64,000 bases of DNA from UBA1479 sp002706405 (GTDB lineage: Bacteria > Pseudomonadota > Alphaproteobacteria > Rhodospirillales > Casp-alpha2), in contig CAXATO010000005.1 in assembly GCA_963972255.1 (NCBI GenBank), forward strand, positions 175,040-239,039, read 5' to 3'. The notes beneath the pieces are model-generated. The model was not told the DNA's origin, did no database searches, and was given only the letters and a program-made list of their open reading frames with translations. Positions 33,361 through 42,331 of this stretch are shown here, in pieces. The translations under genes were made by a program, and so were the position numbers. Position 1 is the first letter of the stretch; each line of letters starts with the position of its first letter.

Positions 33361-33558
33361 ATGAGCGAACAAAAGCAAAAGCTCGGCCGCCGTGAATTCC
33401 TGAAGAAAGCAGCCGTCACCGGCGGCGCCGCGGGTGTTGCCGCGGTTGCGCTTTCCCAGGGGTCTGCGGAAGCAGCCGTGGTTTCCGATGGCCCGAAATC
33501 GTCGGGGTATCGTGAAACCGAGCACGTCAAAACGTACTACGACCTCGCGAGGTTCTAG
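33361..33558 (+). CDS. Small formate-dehydrogenase-region Tat-signal protein
   Basis: 65 residues from ATG 33361 (GAGGAGACTGCG upstream). It is almost entirely a twin-arginine signal: LGRREFLKKAAVTGGAAGV, then a hydrophobic stretch and a short polar tail (TEHVKTYYDLARF). It matches the small family of formate dehydrogenase-region Tat-target proteins. It has no catalytic domain and sits 37 bases before fdhA. A role as co-exported subunit or Tat priming peptide is inferred. Confidence 0.88.
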   Translation: MSEQKQKLGRREFLKKAAVTGGAAGVAAVALSQGSAEAAVVSDGPKSSGYRETEHVKTYYDLARF

Positions 33559-33595
33559 TCAGGTTTTAACCCATCAACATTGGGAGATAACTTAA

Positions 33596-36466
33596 ATGCT
33601 CACCAAAAAGAGCGACGGGGTGGCGATAGGCCCCCGTTTGAAGCAGGCACTGGCCGGCGTGGTCGGCGGTTCCATGGACCGCCGTACGTTCCTGAAGCGT
33701 TCAGGGATCACTGCTGGTGGCGCCGCGCTTCTTTCCGCTGCACCGCTGGGCCTGGCCAAACAGGCCAAGGCGGCGACTGCGGCGGCGAAAGGCATGACGC
33801 AAATCAAATCCGTTTGTACGCACTGTTCCGTCGGCTGCACCGTCATTGCGGAAGTCGACAACGGCGTGTGGGTCGGTCAGGAACCGGGCTTCGACAGCCC
33901 GCTGAACCTGGGCTCGCATTGCGCCAAGGGTGCGTCGGTCCGTGAACACGCCCACGGCGATCGTCGGTTGAAGTACCCGATGAAGCTCGAAGGCGGTAAG
34001 TGGAAGCGGCTTTCCTGGGACGCGGCGATCAACGAAATCGGCGACAAGATGCTCGACATCCGCAAGACGTCGGGCCCCGATTCCGTGTACTGGCTGGGTT
34101 CCGCCAAATTCAACAACGAACAGTCCTACCTGTTCCGGAAGTTCTACGCTTTCTGGGGTTCCAACAACGGCGACCATCAGGCGCGCATCTGTCACTCGAC
34201 CACGGTCGCGGGCGTTGCCAACACCTGGGGCTACGGCGCCATGACGAACTCCTACAACGATATGCACAACTCGAAGGCCATGTTCTTCATCGGCTCCAAC
34301 GCCGCCGAAGCCCATCCGGTCGCGATGCAGCATATCCTGAAGGCGAAAGAGCAGAACAACGCCGCGCTCATTGTCTGCGACCCGCGCTTCTCGCGCACGG
34401 CAGCGCACGCCGATGAATTCGTGCGGTTCCGCCCGGGCACGGACGTCGCCCTGATCTGGGGCATCCTGTACCACGTCTTCGAAAACAACTGGGAAGACAA
34501 GACGTTCATCAAGCAGCGCGTCTACGGCATGGACGAAATCCGCGCCGAAGTGAAGAAGTGGGATCCGGCCGAGACCGAACGGGTCACGGGCGTTCCCGGC
34601 GCGCAGCTGAAGCGCGTTGCCCGTACGCTGGCCAACAACCGCCCCGGCACCATCGTGTGGTGCATGGGGTCGACCCAGCACACCAACGGCAACAGCAATA
34701 CGCGCGCCTACTGCGTGTTGCAGCTGGCCCTTGGCAACATGGGGCGTGCCGGTGGTGGCGCCAACATCTTCCGCGGCCACGACAACGTTCAGGGTGCGAC
34801 CGACTTCTGCATCCTGTCCCACTCGCTGCCTGGCTATTATGGTCTGGCGACGGGTTCGTGGAAGCATTGGGCCCGCGTTTGGAAGGTCGATTACGACTAC
34901 ATCCTCGGCCGCTTCGCCTCGAAGAAGCTGATGGAGTCCAAGGGCATTCCGGTGTCGCGCTGGATCGATGGCGTTCTCGAAGACAAGAAGAACATGGATC
35001 AGCCGGATAACCTCCGGGCCATGGTTCTCTGGGGGCACGCCGTGAACTCCCAGACGCGTCTTCCGGAAATGAAGAAGGCGATGGAAAAGCTGGATCTAAT
35101 GGTTGTCATCGATCCGGTCCCGACCTTCGCTTCCGTCATCCCGGACCGCAAGGACGGCGTCTATGTCCTGCCGGCGTCGACGCAGTTCGAAACCTATGGT
35201 TCCGTGACAGCGTCCAACCGGTCCCTGCAGTGGCGTGAAAAGGTGGTCGATCCGGTTTTCGAATCGCTACCCGACCACGTCATCATGTACAAGTTCGCCA
35301 AGAAGCTCGGCTTCGCGAAGGAGATGTTCAAGAACATCAAGGTCACGAACGACGAGCCCTCGATCGAGGACACCACCCGCGAATACAACACGGGGATGTG
35401 GACCATCGGCTACACCGGCCAGTCGCCGGAGCGCCTGCGGGCCCACATGCAGAACCAGGCGACCTTCGACAAGACGTCCCTGAAAGCCGTTGGCGGCGCT
35501 GTCGCCGGCGACTATTACGGTCTGCCGTGGCCCTGCTGGGGCACGCCGGAACTGAAGCATCCGGGCACGCCGATCTTGTACGACACCTCCAAGCCGGTCG
35601 CCGAAGGCGGCCTGAACTTCCGCGCTCGTTTCGGTGTGGAACGCAACGGTGTCAGCCTCCTGGCAGATGGGTCTTATCCCGTCGGTTCGGAAATCAAGGA
35701 CGGTTATCCCGAATTCTCGATGGCGATTCTCAAGAAGCTGGGTTGGGACAAGGACCTGACCGAAGCCGAACTGAAGGTCATCGAAGGGATTGCCGGCGAC
35801 AAGACCAACTGGAAGACCGACCTTTCCGGCGGTATCCAGCGCGTCGCCATCAAGCACGGCTGTTCTCCGTTCGGGAACGCCAAGGCCCGTGCGATCGTCT
35901 GGACCTTCCCGGATCCGGTGCCGTTGCACCGCGAACCGCTCTACACGCCCCGGCGGGATCTTCTGCCCAAGTACGAAACGTACAAGGACACGAAGAACTA
36001 CCGTCTGCCGACGGCGTACGAGTCCATCCAGAAGCAGGACCATTCCCAGAAGTTCCCGACCATCCTCACTTCGGGCCGCCTTGTTGAATACGAAGGTGGT
36101 GGTGAAGAAAGCCGCGCGAACAAGTGGCTTGCGGAACTTCAGCAGGACATGTTCTGTGAGGTCAATCCGGTCGATGCCAACAATGCCGGCATCAAGGATG
36201 GTCAGCAGATGTGGGTGTACTCGCCGGAAGGCGGCAAGGTGAAGGTCAAGGCCCTGGTCACGGAACGCGTGGCACCGGGTGTGGCCTTCATGCCGTTCCA
36301 CTTCGGTGGTCACTGGCAGGGTGAAAGCCTGCGCCACAAGTATCCGGAAGGGGCCGATCCTTATGTGTTGGGCGAAGCGTCCAACATGTGCGGTACCTAC
36401 GGTTACGACATCGTGACCCACATGCAAGAGACCAAGGTCACCTTGTGCCGCATCGAAACGGCCTAG
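33596..36466 (+). CDS. fdhA: Respiratory formate dehydrogenase alpha subunit (molybdopterin, Tat-exported)
   Basis: 956 residues. It oxidises formate to CO2 in the periplasm. A twin-arginine signal (DRRTFLKRSG) sits about residues 28-60. One 4Fe-4S cluster is bound by C74, C77, C81 (CTHCSVGC) and C109 (SHCAKG). The active site uses Cys199 in ARICHS (TGT at 34190), not selenocysteine. Molybdopterin-guanine-dinucleotide binding domains fill the middle, and the C-terminal beta-barrel includes FMPFHFGGHWQGESL. Length and layout match FdhA of betaproteobacteria/alphaproteobacteria Tat-type enzymes. Partners are the beta and gamma subunits just downstream. Confidence 0.95.
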   Translation: MLTKKSDGVAIGPRLKQALAGVVGGSMDRRTFLKRSGITAGGAALLSAAPLGLAKQAKAATAAAKGMTQIKSVCTHCSVGCTVIAEVDNGVWVGQEPGFDSPLNLGSHCAKGASVREHAHGDRRLKYPMKLEGGKWKRLSWDAAINEIGDKMLDIRKTSGPDSVYWLGSAKFNNEQSYLFRKFYAFWGSNNGDHQARICHSTTVAGVANTWGYGAMTNSYNDMHNSKAMFFIGSNAAEAHPVAMQHILKAKEQNNAALIVCDPRFSRTAAHADEFVRFRPGTDVALIWGILYHVFENNWEDKTFIKQRVYGMDEIRAEVKKWDPAETERVTGVPGAQLKRVARTLANNRPGTIVWCMGSTQHTNGNSNTRAYCVLQLALGNMGRAGGGANIFRGHDNVQGATDFCILSHSLPGYYGLATGSWKHWARVWKVDYDYILGRFASKKLMESKGIPVSRWIDGVLEDKKNMDQPDNLRAMVLWGHAVNSQTRLPEMKKAMEKLDLMVVIDPVPTFASVIPDRKDGVYVLPASTQFETYGSVTASNRSLQWREKVVDPVFESLPDHVIMYKFAKKLGFAKEMFKNIKVTNDEPSIEDTTREYNTGMWTIGYTGQSPERLRAHMQNQATFDKTSLKAVGGAVAGDYYGLPWPCWGTPELKHPGTPILYDTSKPVAEGGLNFRARFGVERNGVSLLADGSYPVGSEIKDGYPEFSMAILKKLGWDKDLTEAELKVIEGIAGDKTNWKTDLSGGIQRVAIKHGCSPFGNAKARAIVWTFPDPVPLHREPLYTPRRDLLPKYETYKDTKNYRLPTAYESIQKQDHSQKFPTILTSGRLVEYEGGGEESRANKWLAELQQDMFCEVNPVDANNAGIKDGQQMWVYSPEGGKVKVKALVTERVAPGVAFMPFHFGGHWQGESLRHKYPEGADPYVLGEASNMCGTYGYDIVTHMQETKVTLCRIETA

Positions 36467-36483
36467 GTTAGGGAGACGCAACA

Positions 36484-37080
36484 ATGGCAAGAATGAAGTT
36501 CCTTTGTGATGCCGAGCGCTGCATTGAATGCAACGCATGCGTTACCGCGTGTAAGAACGAGCACGAGGTACCGTGGGGCATCAACCGCCGCCGCGTCGTC
36601 ACTATCCGTGACGGCCAGCCCGGCGAACGGTCCATTTCGGTGGCCTGCATGCACTGCTCCGACGCGCCGTGCATCGCGGTCTGCCCCGTGGACTGCATCT
36701 ACCAGACGGAAGAAGGCGTGGTCCTGCACTCCAAGGACCTCTGCATCGGGTGTGGTTACTGCTTCTTCGCGTGCCCCTTCGGGGCGCCGCAGTACCCGCA
36801 GTCGGGCAACTACGGAAGTCGCGGTAAGATGGACAAGTGCACCTTCTGTAATGGTGGTCCGGAAGAAGACAACTCCGCCGCCGAATTCCAGAAGTACGGC
36901 CGTAACCGCCTCGCGGAAGGCAAGTTGCCGCTGTGCGCCGAAATGTGCTCGACCAAGGCTCTCTTGGGCGGCGACGGCGACATGGTGTCCAACATCTACC
37001 GCGAGCGTGTCGTGGCCCGTGGCTTCGGGTCCGGCGCCTGGGGCTGGGGCACCGCCTACCAGTTGAAGGCGGGCTCGTAA
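36484..37080 (+). CDS. fdhB: Formate dehydrogenase beta subunit, 4Fe-4S ferredoxin
   Basis: 198 residues with four 4Fe-4S cysteine groups: CIECNACVTACKNEH, CMHCSDAPCIAVCPVDC, CIGCGYCFFACPFGAP and CTFCNGG plus CAEMCSTKAL. It relays electrons from FdhA to cytochrome b. It is shorter than the E. coli FdnH/FdoH type and lacks their C-terminal membrane anchor, and it has no own signal peptide, so it would be exported as a complex with FdhA. 17 bases separate it from fdhA. Confidence 0.95.
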   Translation: MARMKFLCDAERCIECNACVTACKNEHEVPWGINRRRVVTIRDGQPGERSISVACMHCSDAPCIAVCPVDCIYQTEEGVVLHSKDLCIGCGYCFFACPFGAPQYPQSGNYGSRGKMDKCTFCNGGPEEDNSAAEFQKYGRNRLAEGKLPLCAEMCSTKALLGGDGDMVSNIYRERVVARGFGSGAWGWGTAYQLKAGS

Positions 37081-37106
37081 GGCCTATCCGGTAGCGTAAT
37101 CTGGGA

Positions 37107-37144
37107 GGGGTGCCTCGCTGCAGTTAGCAGAGGGGCGCCCCTTT
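37107..37144 (+). terminator. Intra-operon hairpin after fdhB
   Basis: GGGGTGCC (37107-37114) pairs with GGCGCCCC (37134-37141), with an inner CTGC/GCAG stem (37118-37121 and 37127-37130), followed by TTT. Its place between fdhB and the lipoprotein gene suggests partial termination or 3'-end protection of the abundant fdhAB message. Confidence 0.45.
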
Positions 37145-37185
37145 CCAGCTACTGGAACCAAACGGGGTGTGACAAGGAAATCAGT

Positions 37186-37503
37186 ATGACCGCAAAGCGC
37201 ATTAACACCGCTCGCATGGTCAGGACATTGAGTGTGATCGCGATTACCGCGATTGTTCTCTCGGCCTGCCGCGCGGATGAACAAGGGCGAATGATCCGAT
37301 ACGAGCCCGGCGTCTATAAGGGCAAGCCCGATAGCCAGTTGAGCGAGTCTCGGCTGGAGGAGCTTCGCAACCGTACCCGCAATCAAGGCGGCGCGACGGG
37401 AGCTGGTTTTGCCGGCGGTGCGAAGGTTCAGGATTCCGGCTCCGACGTGCGGGCGCCCGGCGAATTAGATGAACGCGCTCTGAAGCAGGGCGGCGTGAAA
37501 TAG
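37186..37503 (+). CDS. Small lipoprotein of the formate dehydrogenase operon
   Basis: 105 residues with a lipoprotein signal: hydrophobic TLSVIAITAIVLSAC ending in the lipobox LSAC, Cys28. The mature part is short, charged and Gly-rich (LNG-free; AGFAGGAKVQDSG), with no recognised domain. The ATG at 37186 follows AAGGAAATC. Such a small lipoprotein between fdhB and the gamma subunit is consistently seen in some Tat-type fdh operons; a structural or assembly role is inferred. Confidence 0.75.
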   Translation: MTAKRINTARMVRTLSVIAITAIVLSACRADEQGRMIRYEPGVYKGKPDSQLSESRLEELRNRTRNQGGATGAGFAGGAKVQDSGSDVRAPGELDERALKQGGVK

Positions 37504-37554
37504 ACCTGCGCCAGCGCGCGGGATCGCAAACGAGATATGACGGGGAAACGTGAT

Positions 37555-38661
37555 ATGACCTGGTCGAACATTCGTAAACTGGCGGGCGCCCTGGCGCTCT
37601 CCCTGATGGTGGCCTACGGCGGCGCAGCGGCCCTGACCGGCTCGCCGGCGCTCGACGTGGCCCAGGCGCAGGCGCAGACAGGCGGGCAGGTTCCCGGCGG
37701 TGCAAGCGGTGCGTTGTCCCAGTCCGAAATGTGGCGTGCCGTTCGCGGCGGCATTACGGGCACGGTATCCATCCCCGACAAACAGGCAGGCCAACTGGTG
37801 CAGTCCGACGGCGACGTCTGGCGCGCCGCCAAGAACGGGCCGCTCAGCCAGTTCGGCGGCATCTTCCTGCTGGTGTCGATTATCGCCATCGCCGCCTTCT
37901 ATTTAATTCGCGGCAAAATCCGCATCGAACACGGACCGGACCCGCAAGGCCGCACGATCGAGCGTTTCAACGCGCTGGAACGGGCGACGCACTGGCTGAC
38001 GGCTTCCAGTTTCATCGTGCTGGGGCTGACGGGCTTGAACGTGTCTTACGGCCGGTATGTCCTGAAACCCATTTTGGGGCCGGACGCTTTCGCCGCGCTG
38101 ACCTACTACGGCAAGCTGGCGCATAACTACATCGCCTTCGCCTTCATTCTCGGCATCGTGATGATGTTCTTCCTGTGGGTGCGTCACAACATCCCGGGAT
38201 GGCGCGACGTGAAATGGCTGGCCGTCGGCGGTGGCCTGTTTACCAAGGGCGTGCATCCGGAATCTCCGCGCTTCAATGCCGGGCAGAAAATCGTGTTCTG
38301 GCTGGTCATTCTGGGCGGCGCTTCCTTGACGTTGTCAGGCCTGGCCCTGATGTTCCCGGGCGACATTCAGCCCTGGGCCGGGACCTTTGCCATCCTGAAC
38401 AAGCTGGGCGCGAGCCTTCCCACCTCTCTTTCCATCCTTCAGGAAACGCAGCTTTCCGTGCTGTGGCATTCCCTGGTGGGGCTGGTCATGATTGGTGCAA
38501 TTATCGGCCATATCTACATCGGATCGCTGGGCATGGAGGGGGCGATCGACGCCGTTGCCTCCGGCCAGGTCGACCTCAACTGGGCCAAGGAGCATCATTC
38601 GCTCTGGGTCGAAGAGGAAATGACCAAAGGCGACGCGGGGCGCACTCAGCCCGCCGCGTAG
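37555..38661 (+). CDS. fdhC: Formate dehydrogenase gamma subunit, cytochrome b556
   Basis: About 368 residues. After an N-terminal hydrophobic segment (LAGALALSLMVAYGGAAAL) and a Gln/Gly-rich periplasmic stretch come four membrane helices of the cytochrome b561-like FdhC/FdoI family. Haem-ligand histidines are likely in ATHWLTASSFIVLG, KLAHNYIAFAF, LWHSLVGLVMIGAIIGHIYIG. It takes electrons from FdhB and reduces quinone. ATG 37555 has GGGGAAA upstream; ATG 37537 is six codons earlier. A strong terminator follows the stop. Confidence 0.93.
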   Translation: MTWSNIRKLAGALALSLMVAYGGAAALTGSPALDVAQAQAQTGGQVPGGASGALSQSEMWRAVRGGITGTVSIPDKQAGQLVQSDGDVWRAAKNGPLSQFGGIFLLVSIIAIAAFYLIRGKIRIEHGPDPQGRTIERFNALERATHWLTASSFIVLGLTGLNVSYGRYVLKPILGPDAFAALTYYGKLAHNYIAFAFILGIVMMFFLWVRHNIPGWRDVKWLAVGGGLFTKGVHPESPRFNAGQKIVFWLVILGGASLTLSGLALMFPGDIQPWAGTFAILNKLGASLPTSLSILQETQLSVLWHSLVGLVMIGAIIGHIYIGSLGMEGAIDAVASGQVDLNWAKEHHSLWVEEEMTKGDAGRTQPAA

Positions 38662-38683
38662 CCTCGGCAGATCATCCAACGTC

Positions 38684-38716
38684 AAAGGGCGGTCCCCATA
38701 CGGGGCCGCCCTTTTT
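38684..38716 (+). terminator. Intrinsic terminator of the fdhABC operon
   Basis: AAAGGGCGG-T-CCCC (38684-38697) pairs with GGGG-C-CGCCCTTT (38702-38714), loop ATAC, ending in five T (38712-38716). It is a strong Rho-independent terminator. Confidence 0.9.
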
Positions 38717-38811
38717 CATTGCTGTGCTGCAGGGGAGGCGCAACGAAAGCAGCCGAGCGACGGGCATCCCCCGCCGCTGGTTCGGTCTGGCCCGGAAAGG
38801 TGACGAAGGGC

Positions 38812-38937
38812 CTAGTGCAGGCGCACGTTGCTCGTTGAATATTTTTCGCCGGCGGTCATGTTCGTGGCGTTGAGCGCAAATCCCGCGACGACAGCGACGA
38901 TGACGGCGGCAATGGTGCCGGTCCAGAACGATTTCAT
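38812..38937 (-). CDS. Small membrane protein (41 aa)
   Basis: An ATG at 38937 opens a 41-codon frame ending at 38812. The product has one N-terminal hydrophobic helix (FWTGTIAAVIVAVVAGFAL) and a polar tail ending NVRLH. AAGGGTGG lies upstream at good spacing and a -35/-10 pair is visible farther up (39025-38998). It lies just beyond the fdhC terminator on the opposite strand. It could be a micro-subunit associated with the membrane formate dehydrogenase or an unrelated small membrane protein; no family is formally recognised. Confidence 0.65.
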   Translation of the reverse strand: MKSFWTGTIAAVIVAVVAGFALNATNMTAGEKYSTSNVRLH

Positions 38938-38997
38938 GTTTCCACCCTTCTTTTCATACCGCCGACGATTGGCCGTCCGGCGGGTGCAACTGCCTTT

Positions 38998-39025
38998 ATT
39001 CTAGTGGATTGCGCCGCCGATTCAA
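38998..39025 (-). promoter_or_regulatory. Candidate promoter of the 41-aa membrane protein
   Basis: On the minus strand TTGAAT (39025-39020) and TAGAAT (39003-38998) are 16 bases apart, giving a 5' leader of about 55 bases to the ATG at 38937. Confidence 0.4.
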
Positions 39026-39147
39026 CTCACGCTTCCATGCAGTGGAAAGGCCTGGGGCAGCCGACGCACTGCCGGTGCTCAAGCATGACAGGCGCGGCCC
39101 CAGAGGTTATGCTGGTTTGGTCAAATGAAAAGCCGTTAGGGGGTACC

Positions 39148-39507
39148 ATGTCCGACAACAGCGGCGGAGACGCGCAGGAAGCTTCGCGGGCCTTCGTAAA
39201 GCATCTTGAAGATTCGGGTTTTTTCAACCAAATCAAGGATTTGGAAGGGAATCTCACGAAGATTGCCGAAGAGTTGCAAAGCTTCGGGCAGGCGGCCCAG
39301 GCCCGCATGGAGGAATCCGAGAACCTGGCGGCCCATATCTTGGCCATCGAATCGATTCTCGCGGTTGTCCTCAAGAAGACCGGCGTGACGCTGGATGACG
39401 TCAAAGCCGAGGTCAAGGACCGCACAGCGGCCATCTCCGGGGTCGAAGAGGGCAGTCCTTCCGTGCACGCCATTGCCGAAGACATCGTCAAGCGCGGGCA
39501 GGCATGA
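39148..39507 (+). CDS. Cytosolic helical protein of unknown function (119 aa)
   Basis: 119 residues from ATG 39148 after TTAGGGGG. The sequence is acidic and helical (ASRAFVKHLEDSGFFNQIKD, LAAHILAIESILAVVLKKTG), with no cysteine, signal or membrane segment. It lies between the two formate dehydrogenase loci. It does not resemble the FdsD or FdsC subunits that accompany the NAD-linked enzyme in Rhodobacter. An inverted repeat CTGGGGC / GCCCCAG (39052-39058, 39097-39103) lies upstream. Unknown function. Confidence 0.65.
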   Translation: MSDNSGGDAQEASRAFVKHLEDSGFFNQIKDLEGNLTKIAEELQSFGQAAQARMEESENLAAHILAIESILAVVLKKTGVTLDDVKAEVKDRTAAISGVEEGSPSVHAIAEDIVKRGQA

Positions 39508-39509
39508 GA

Positions 39510-39530
39510 ACGGGGGCTGAAAGCCCCCGT
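39510..39530. terminator. GC-rich hairpin between convergent genes
   Basis: ACGGGGGCT-GAA-AGCCCCCGT is a perfect 9-bp stem with a three-base loop, three bases after the stop of the 119-residue gene and 27 bases from the fdsA stop. No T run. It probably ends transcription from both sides with help from Rho or blocks 3' exonucleases. Confidence 0.55.
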
Positions 39531-39556
39531 CACCCATTCAATTGATTTCCTGAGCC

Positions 39557-42331
39557 TTATTCAGCCGCTGCCTGGGCGTCCGGCACTTTTTCCACGCGCG
39601 CGGCGCAGAACTTGAACTCGGGAATTTTGCCGACCGGGTCCAACTGCGGGTTGGTCAGGATATTGGCCGCGGCCTCGTGGAAACAGAACGGGATGAAGAT
39701 CATGCCGTCGGCCACGTCGCGGTCGGCGCGGACCTTCAATTCGATCTCGCCGCGTCGGGTCGCGACCTTCACCACGTCGCCCGGTGCCAGACCTTTCTCG
39801 CCCATGGTGTACGGATTCATGCTGACCACGGGTTCCGGCTCCAGCAGGTCGAGAACGGTGGCCCGGCGGGTCATCGCGCCCGTATGCCAGTGTTCCAGCA
39901 TGCGTCCCGTGGTCAGGACCAGGGGGAATTCGTCGTCCGGCAGCTCGTCCGGCGGGATCAGGTTGGCGGGCACCAGCTTGGCGCGGCCCGACGCGGTCGG
40001 GAAGCCGTCGCCGAAGATGATGTTCTCGCCGGATGAGTCCTCGGACTTGCACGGATAGATGATGCTGTCTTCTTTCTCCAGGCGCTCCCAGGTGATGTTA
40101 TCGAGGGATCGCATGGTCTTCTTCATCTCGTTGAACACGTCGGACGGGCCGGAATAATTCCAGTTCAAGCCCAGGCGGTTGGCGATCTCCTGAATGATCC
40201 ACCAGTCCTGGCGGACGTCGCCGGGCATATCGACCACGGGCCGGGCCATCTGCACTTGGCGGTTGGTGTTGGAGAACGTCCCCGCCTTTTCCGGGAAGGC
40301 CGAGGCCGGCAGCACCACATCGGCGTGGAAGCAGGTTTCCGTGAAGAAGATGTCCTGCACGACCAGATGCTCAAGCTTGGCCAATGCCTCACGCGCATGA
40401 CGGGCGTCCGGGTCCGACATGGCCGGGTTTTCGCCCATGACGTACATGGCCTTGATCTTATCGGCCAGGATGGCATGGATGATTTCGACCACCGTCAGGC
40501 CGCGTTCCCGGGGCAGTTCCGTACCCCACAAATCTTCGTAGACGGCGCGGATCTCGTCGGCTTCCACGGATTTGTAATCGGGATAGACCATGGGGATCAG
40601 ACCCGCGTCGGATGCCCCCTGCACGTTGTTCTGACCGCGCAGCGGATGCAGACCCGTACCCGGGCGGCCGATCTGGCCGGTGATCATCGACAGCGCGATC
40701 AGGCAGCGTGCGTTGTCGGTGCCGTGGACGTGCTGGCTGATGCCCATGCCCCAGAAGATGAGCGAGCGTTCGGCCGTCGCAAAGTCGCGGGCGACCTCGC
40801 GGATGACCGAAGCCTCGATGCCGCATACGGCTTCCATGGCTTCCGGCGAGAACTTCTTGGAATTCTCCTTCAGTTCCTCAAAGCCTTCGGTGTTGGCCTG
40901 GACGTACTGGGCGTCGGTCAGGCCTTCATCGATGATCACGTGGATCATGGCATTCAGAAGAGCCACGTCCTGGCCGGCCTTGAATTGCAGGTGCCGGGTC
41001 GCGTGACGCGACAGGTCCTGGCGGCGCGGATCCATGATGTAGAGCCTGGCCCCGCGCTTGGCGGCGTTCTTGAGGAACGTCGCGGCGACCGGGTGGTTCT
41101 GGGTCGGGCGGGCGCCGATCACGATGATGACGTCGGAATCCTTGGCGTCGTTGAACGACGCCGTGACCGCGCCGGAATTCATGCCTTCCATCAGCGCCGC
41201 CACCGATGACGCGTGGCAGAGCCGTGTGCAATGGTCGACGTTGTTGGTGTGGAAACCCTGACGGACCAGCTTCTGGACCATGTAGGCTTCTTCGTTCGAT
41301 CCCTTGGCGGACCCGAACCCGGCCAGGGCATCGGGACCGTCGCGATCCAGGACCTTCTTCAGGCCGGCCGCGGCGAGGTCGAGCGCCTCGTCCCAGCTGG
41401 CTTCCCGGAAATGGGTCAGCGGATTGGCCGGATCGAGCACGATTTCGCCGCTCTTTTCAGCGCCTTCCTTGCGGATCAACGGCTTGGTCAGGCGGTGTGG
41501 GTGGGAGACGTAGTCGAACCCGAAACGGCCCTTCACGCACAAACGGTTTTCGTTGGAATAGCCGTCCTTGCCTTCGACATAGACGATCTTGTTGTCCTTG
41601 ACGTGGAACGTGGCCTGACAGCCGACGCCGCAATAAGGGCACAGGCTGTCGACTTTGCGGTCCGGCTTGCCAACGTGGACCTGCTTTTCGTCGACCATGG
41701 TCGACGGCATCAGGGCCCCCGTCGGGCAGGCCTGGACGCATTCGCCGCAGGCGACGCAGGTGCTGTCGCCCATGGGGTCGTTCATGTCGAACACGATCTG
41801 GGATTTATGGCCGCGGCCCGCCATGCCGATGACGTCATTGACCTGAACCTCGCGGCAGGCGCGCACACACAGGTTGCAATGAATGCAGGCGTCCAGGTTG
41901 ACGGCCATGGCGGCGTGCGAGCGGTCGGGCGCCGGGCATGCGGCCCGGGCCTCGAAGCGGCTGTCGGCGACACCGGCCTTGTCGGCCCAGTACCAGAACA
42001 GGGAATCCGGATCATGGGCCTGGCGGCGCGCCGGCTGATCGGACATCAGCAATTCCAGCACCATGCGCCGGGCCTTGGTGGCGCGTTCGTTGTTGGTCGT
42101 GACTTCCATGCCTTCGGTCGGCTGGCGGCGGCAGCTGGGTGCCAGCACGCGCTCGCCCTTGATCTCGACCATGCAGGCGCGACAGTTGGCGTCGGGCCGG
42201 TAGCCCTTCTTCGGGCGGTGGCACAGGTGGGGAATGGTGTTGCCGCCGCGCTTGGCGACGTCCCAAATGGTTTCTCCCGCCTTGGCTTCGGCCGGCCGGC
42301 CATCCAGGGTGAACTTGATGGTATCGCTCAT
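39557..42331 (-). CDS. fdsA: NAD-linked formate dehydrogenase alpha subunit
   Basis: 924 residues, cytosolic (no Tat signal). An N-terminal 2Fe-2S domain uses C37, C50, C53 and C67 (HLCHRP, ANCRACMVE, APSCRRQ). Then come a His/Cys cluster region, two 4Fe-4S motifs (CIHCNLCVRACREVQ, CVACGECVQACPTGAL) and the molybdopterin-domain cluster LCPYCGVGC. The active-site residue is Cys in TRLCHASS. It oxidises formate and passes electrons to the FMN subunit. The ATG at 42331 overlaps the stop of the beta-subunit gene by four bases. Confidence 0.95.
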   Translation of the reverse strand: MSDTIKFTLDGRPAEAKAGETIWDVAKRGGNTIPHLCHRPKKGYRPDANCRACMVEIKGERVLAPSCRRQPTEGMEVTTNNERATKARRMVLELLMSDQPARRQAHDPDSLFWYWADKAGVADSRFEARAACPAPDRSHAAMAVNLDACIHCNLCVRACREVQVNDVIGMAGRGHKSQIVFDMNDPMGDSTCVACGECVQACPTGALMPSTMVDEKQVHVGKPDRKVDSLCPYCGVGCQATFHVKDNKIVYVEGKDGYSNENRLCVKGRFGFDYVSHPHRLTKPLIRKEGAEKSGEIVLDPANPLTHFREASWDEALDLAAAGLKKVLDRDGPDALAGFGSAKGSNEEAYMVQKLVRQGFHTNNVDHCTRLCHASSVAALMEGMNSGAVTASFNDAKDSDVIIVIGARPTQNHPVAATFLKNAAKRGARLYIMDPRRQDLSRHATRHLQFKAGQDVALLNAMIHVIIDEGLTDAQYVQANTEGFEELKENSKKFSPEAMEAVCGIEASVIREVARDFATAERSLIFWGMGISQHVHGTDNARCLIALSMITGQIGRPGTGLHPLRGQNNVQGASDAGLIPMVYPDYKSVEADEIRAVYEDLWGTELPRERGLTVVEIIHAILADKIKAMYVMGENPAMSDPDARHAREALAKLEHLVVQDIFFTETCFHADVVLPASAFPEKAGTFSNTNRQVQMARPVVDMPGDVRQDWWIIQEIANRLGLNWNYSGPSDVFNEMKKTMRSLDNITWERLEKEDSIIYPCKSEDSSGENIIFGDGFPTASGRAKLVPANLIPPDELPDDEFPLVLTTGRMLEHWHTGAMTRRATVLDLLEPEPVVSMNPYTMGEKGLAPGDVVKVATRRGEIELKVRADRDVADGMIFIPFCFHEAAANILTNPQLDPVGKIPEFKFCAARVEKVPDAQAAAE

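Noticed and set aside
33701..35038. 445-codon frame opposite fdhA, and similar frames opposite fdhA at 35267-36538
   Set aside because: Shadows of the molybdopterin subunit; no domains.
37107..37144. Selenocysteine insertion element for the formate dehydrogenases
   Set aside because: Both alpha subunits have a plain Cys codon at the active site and no in-frame UGA, so no such element is needed.
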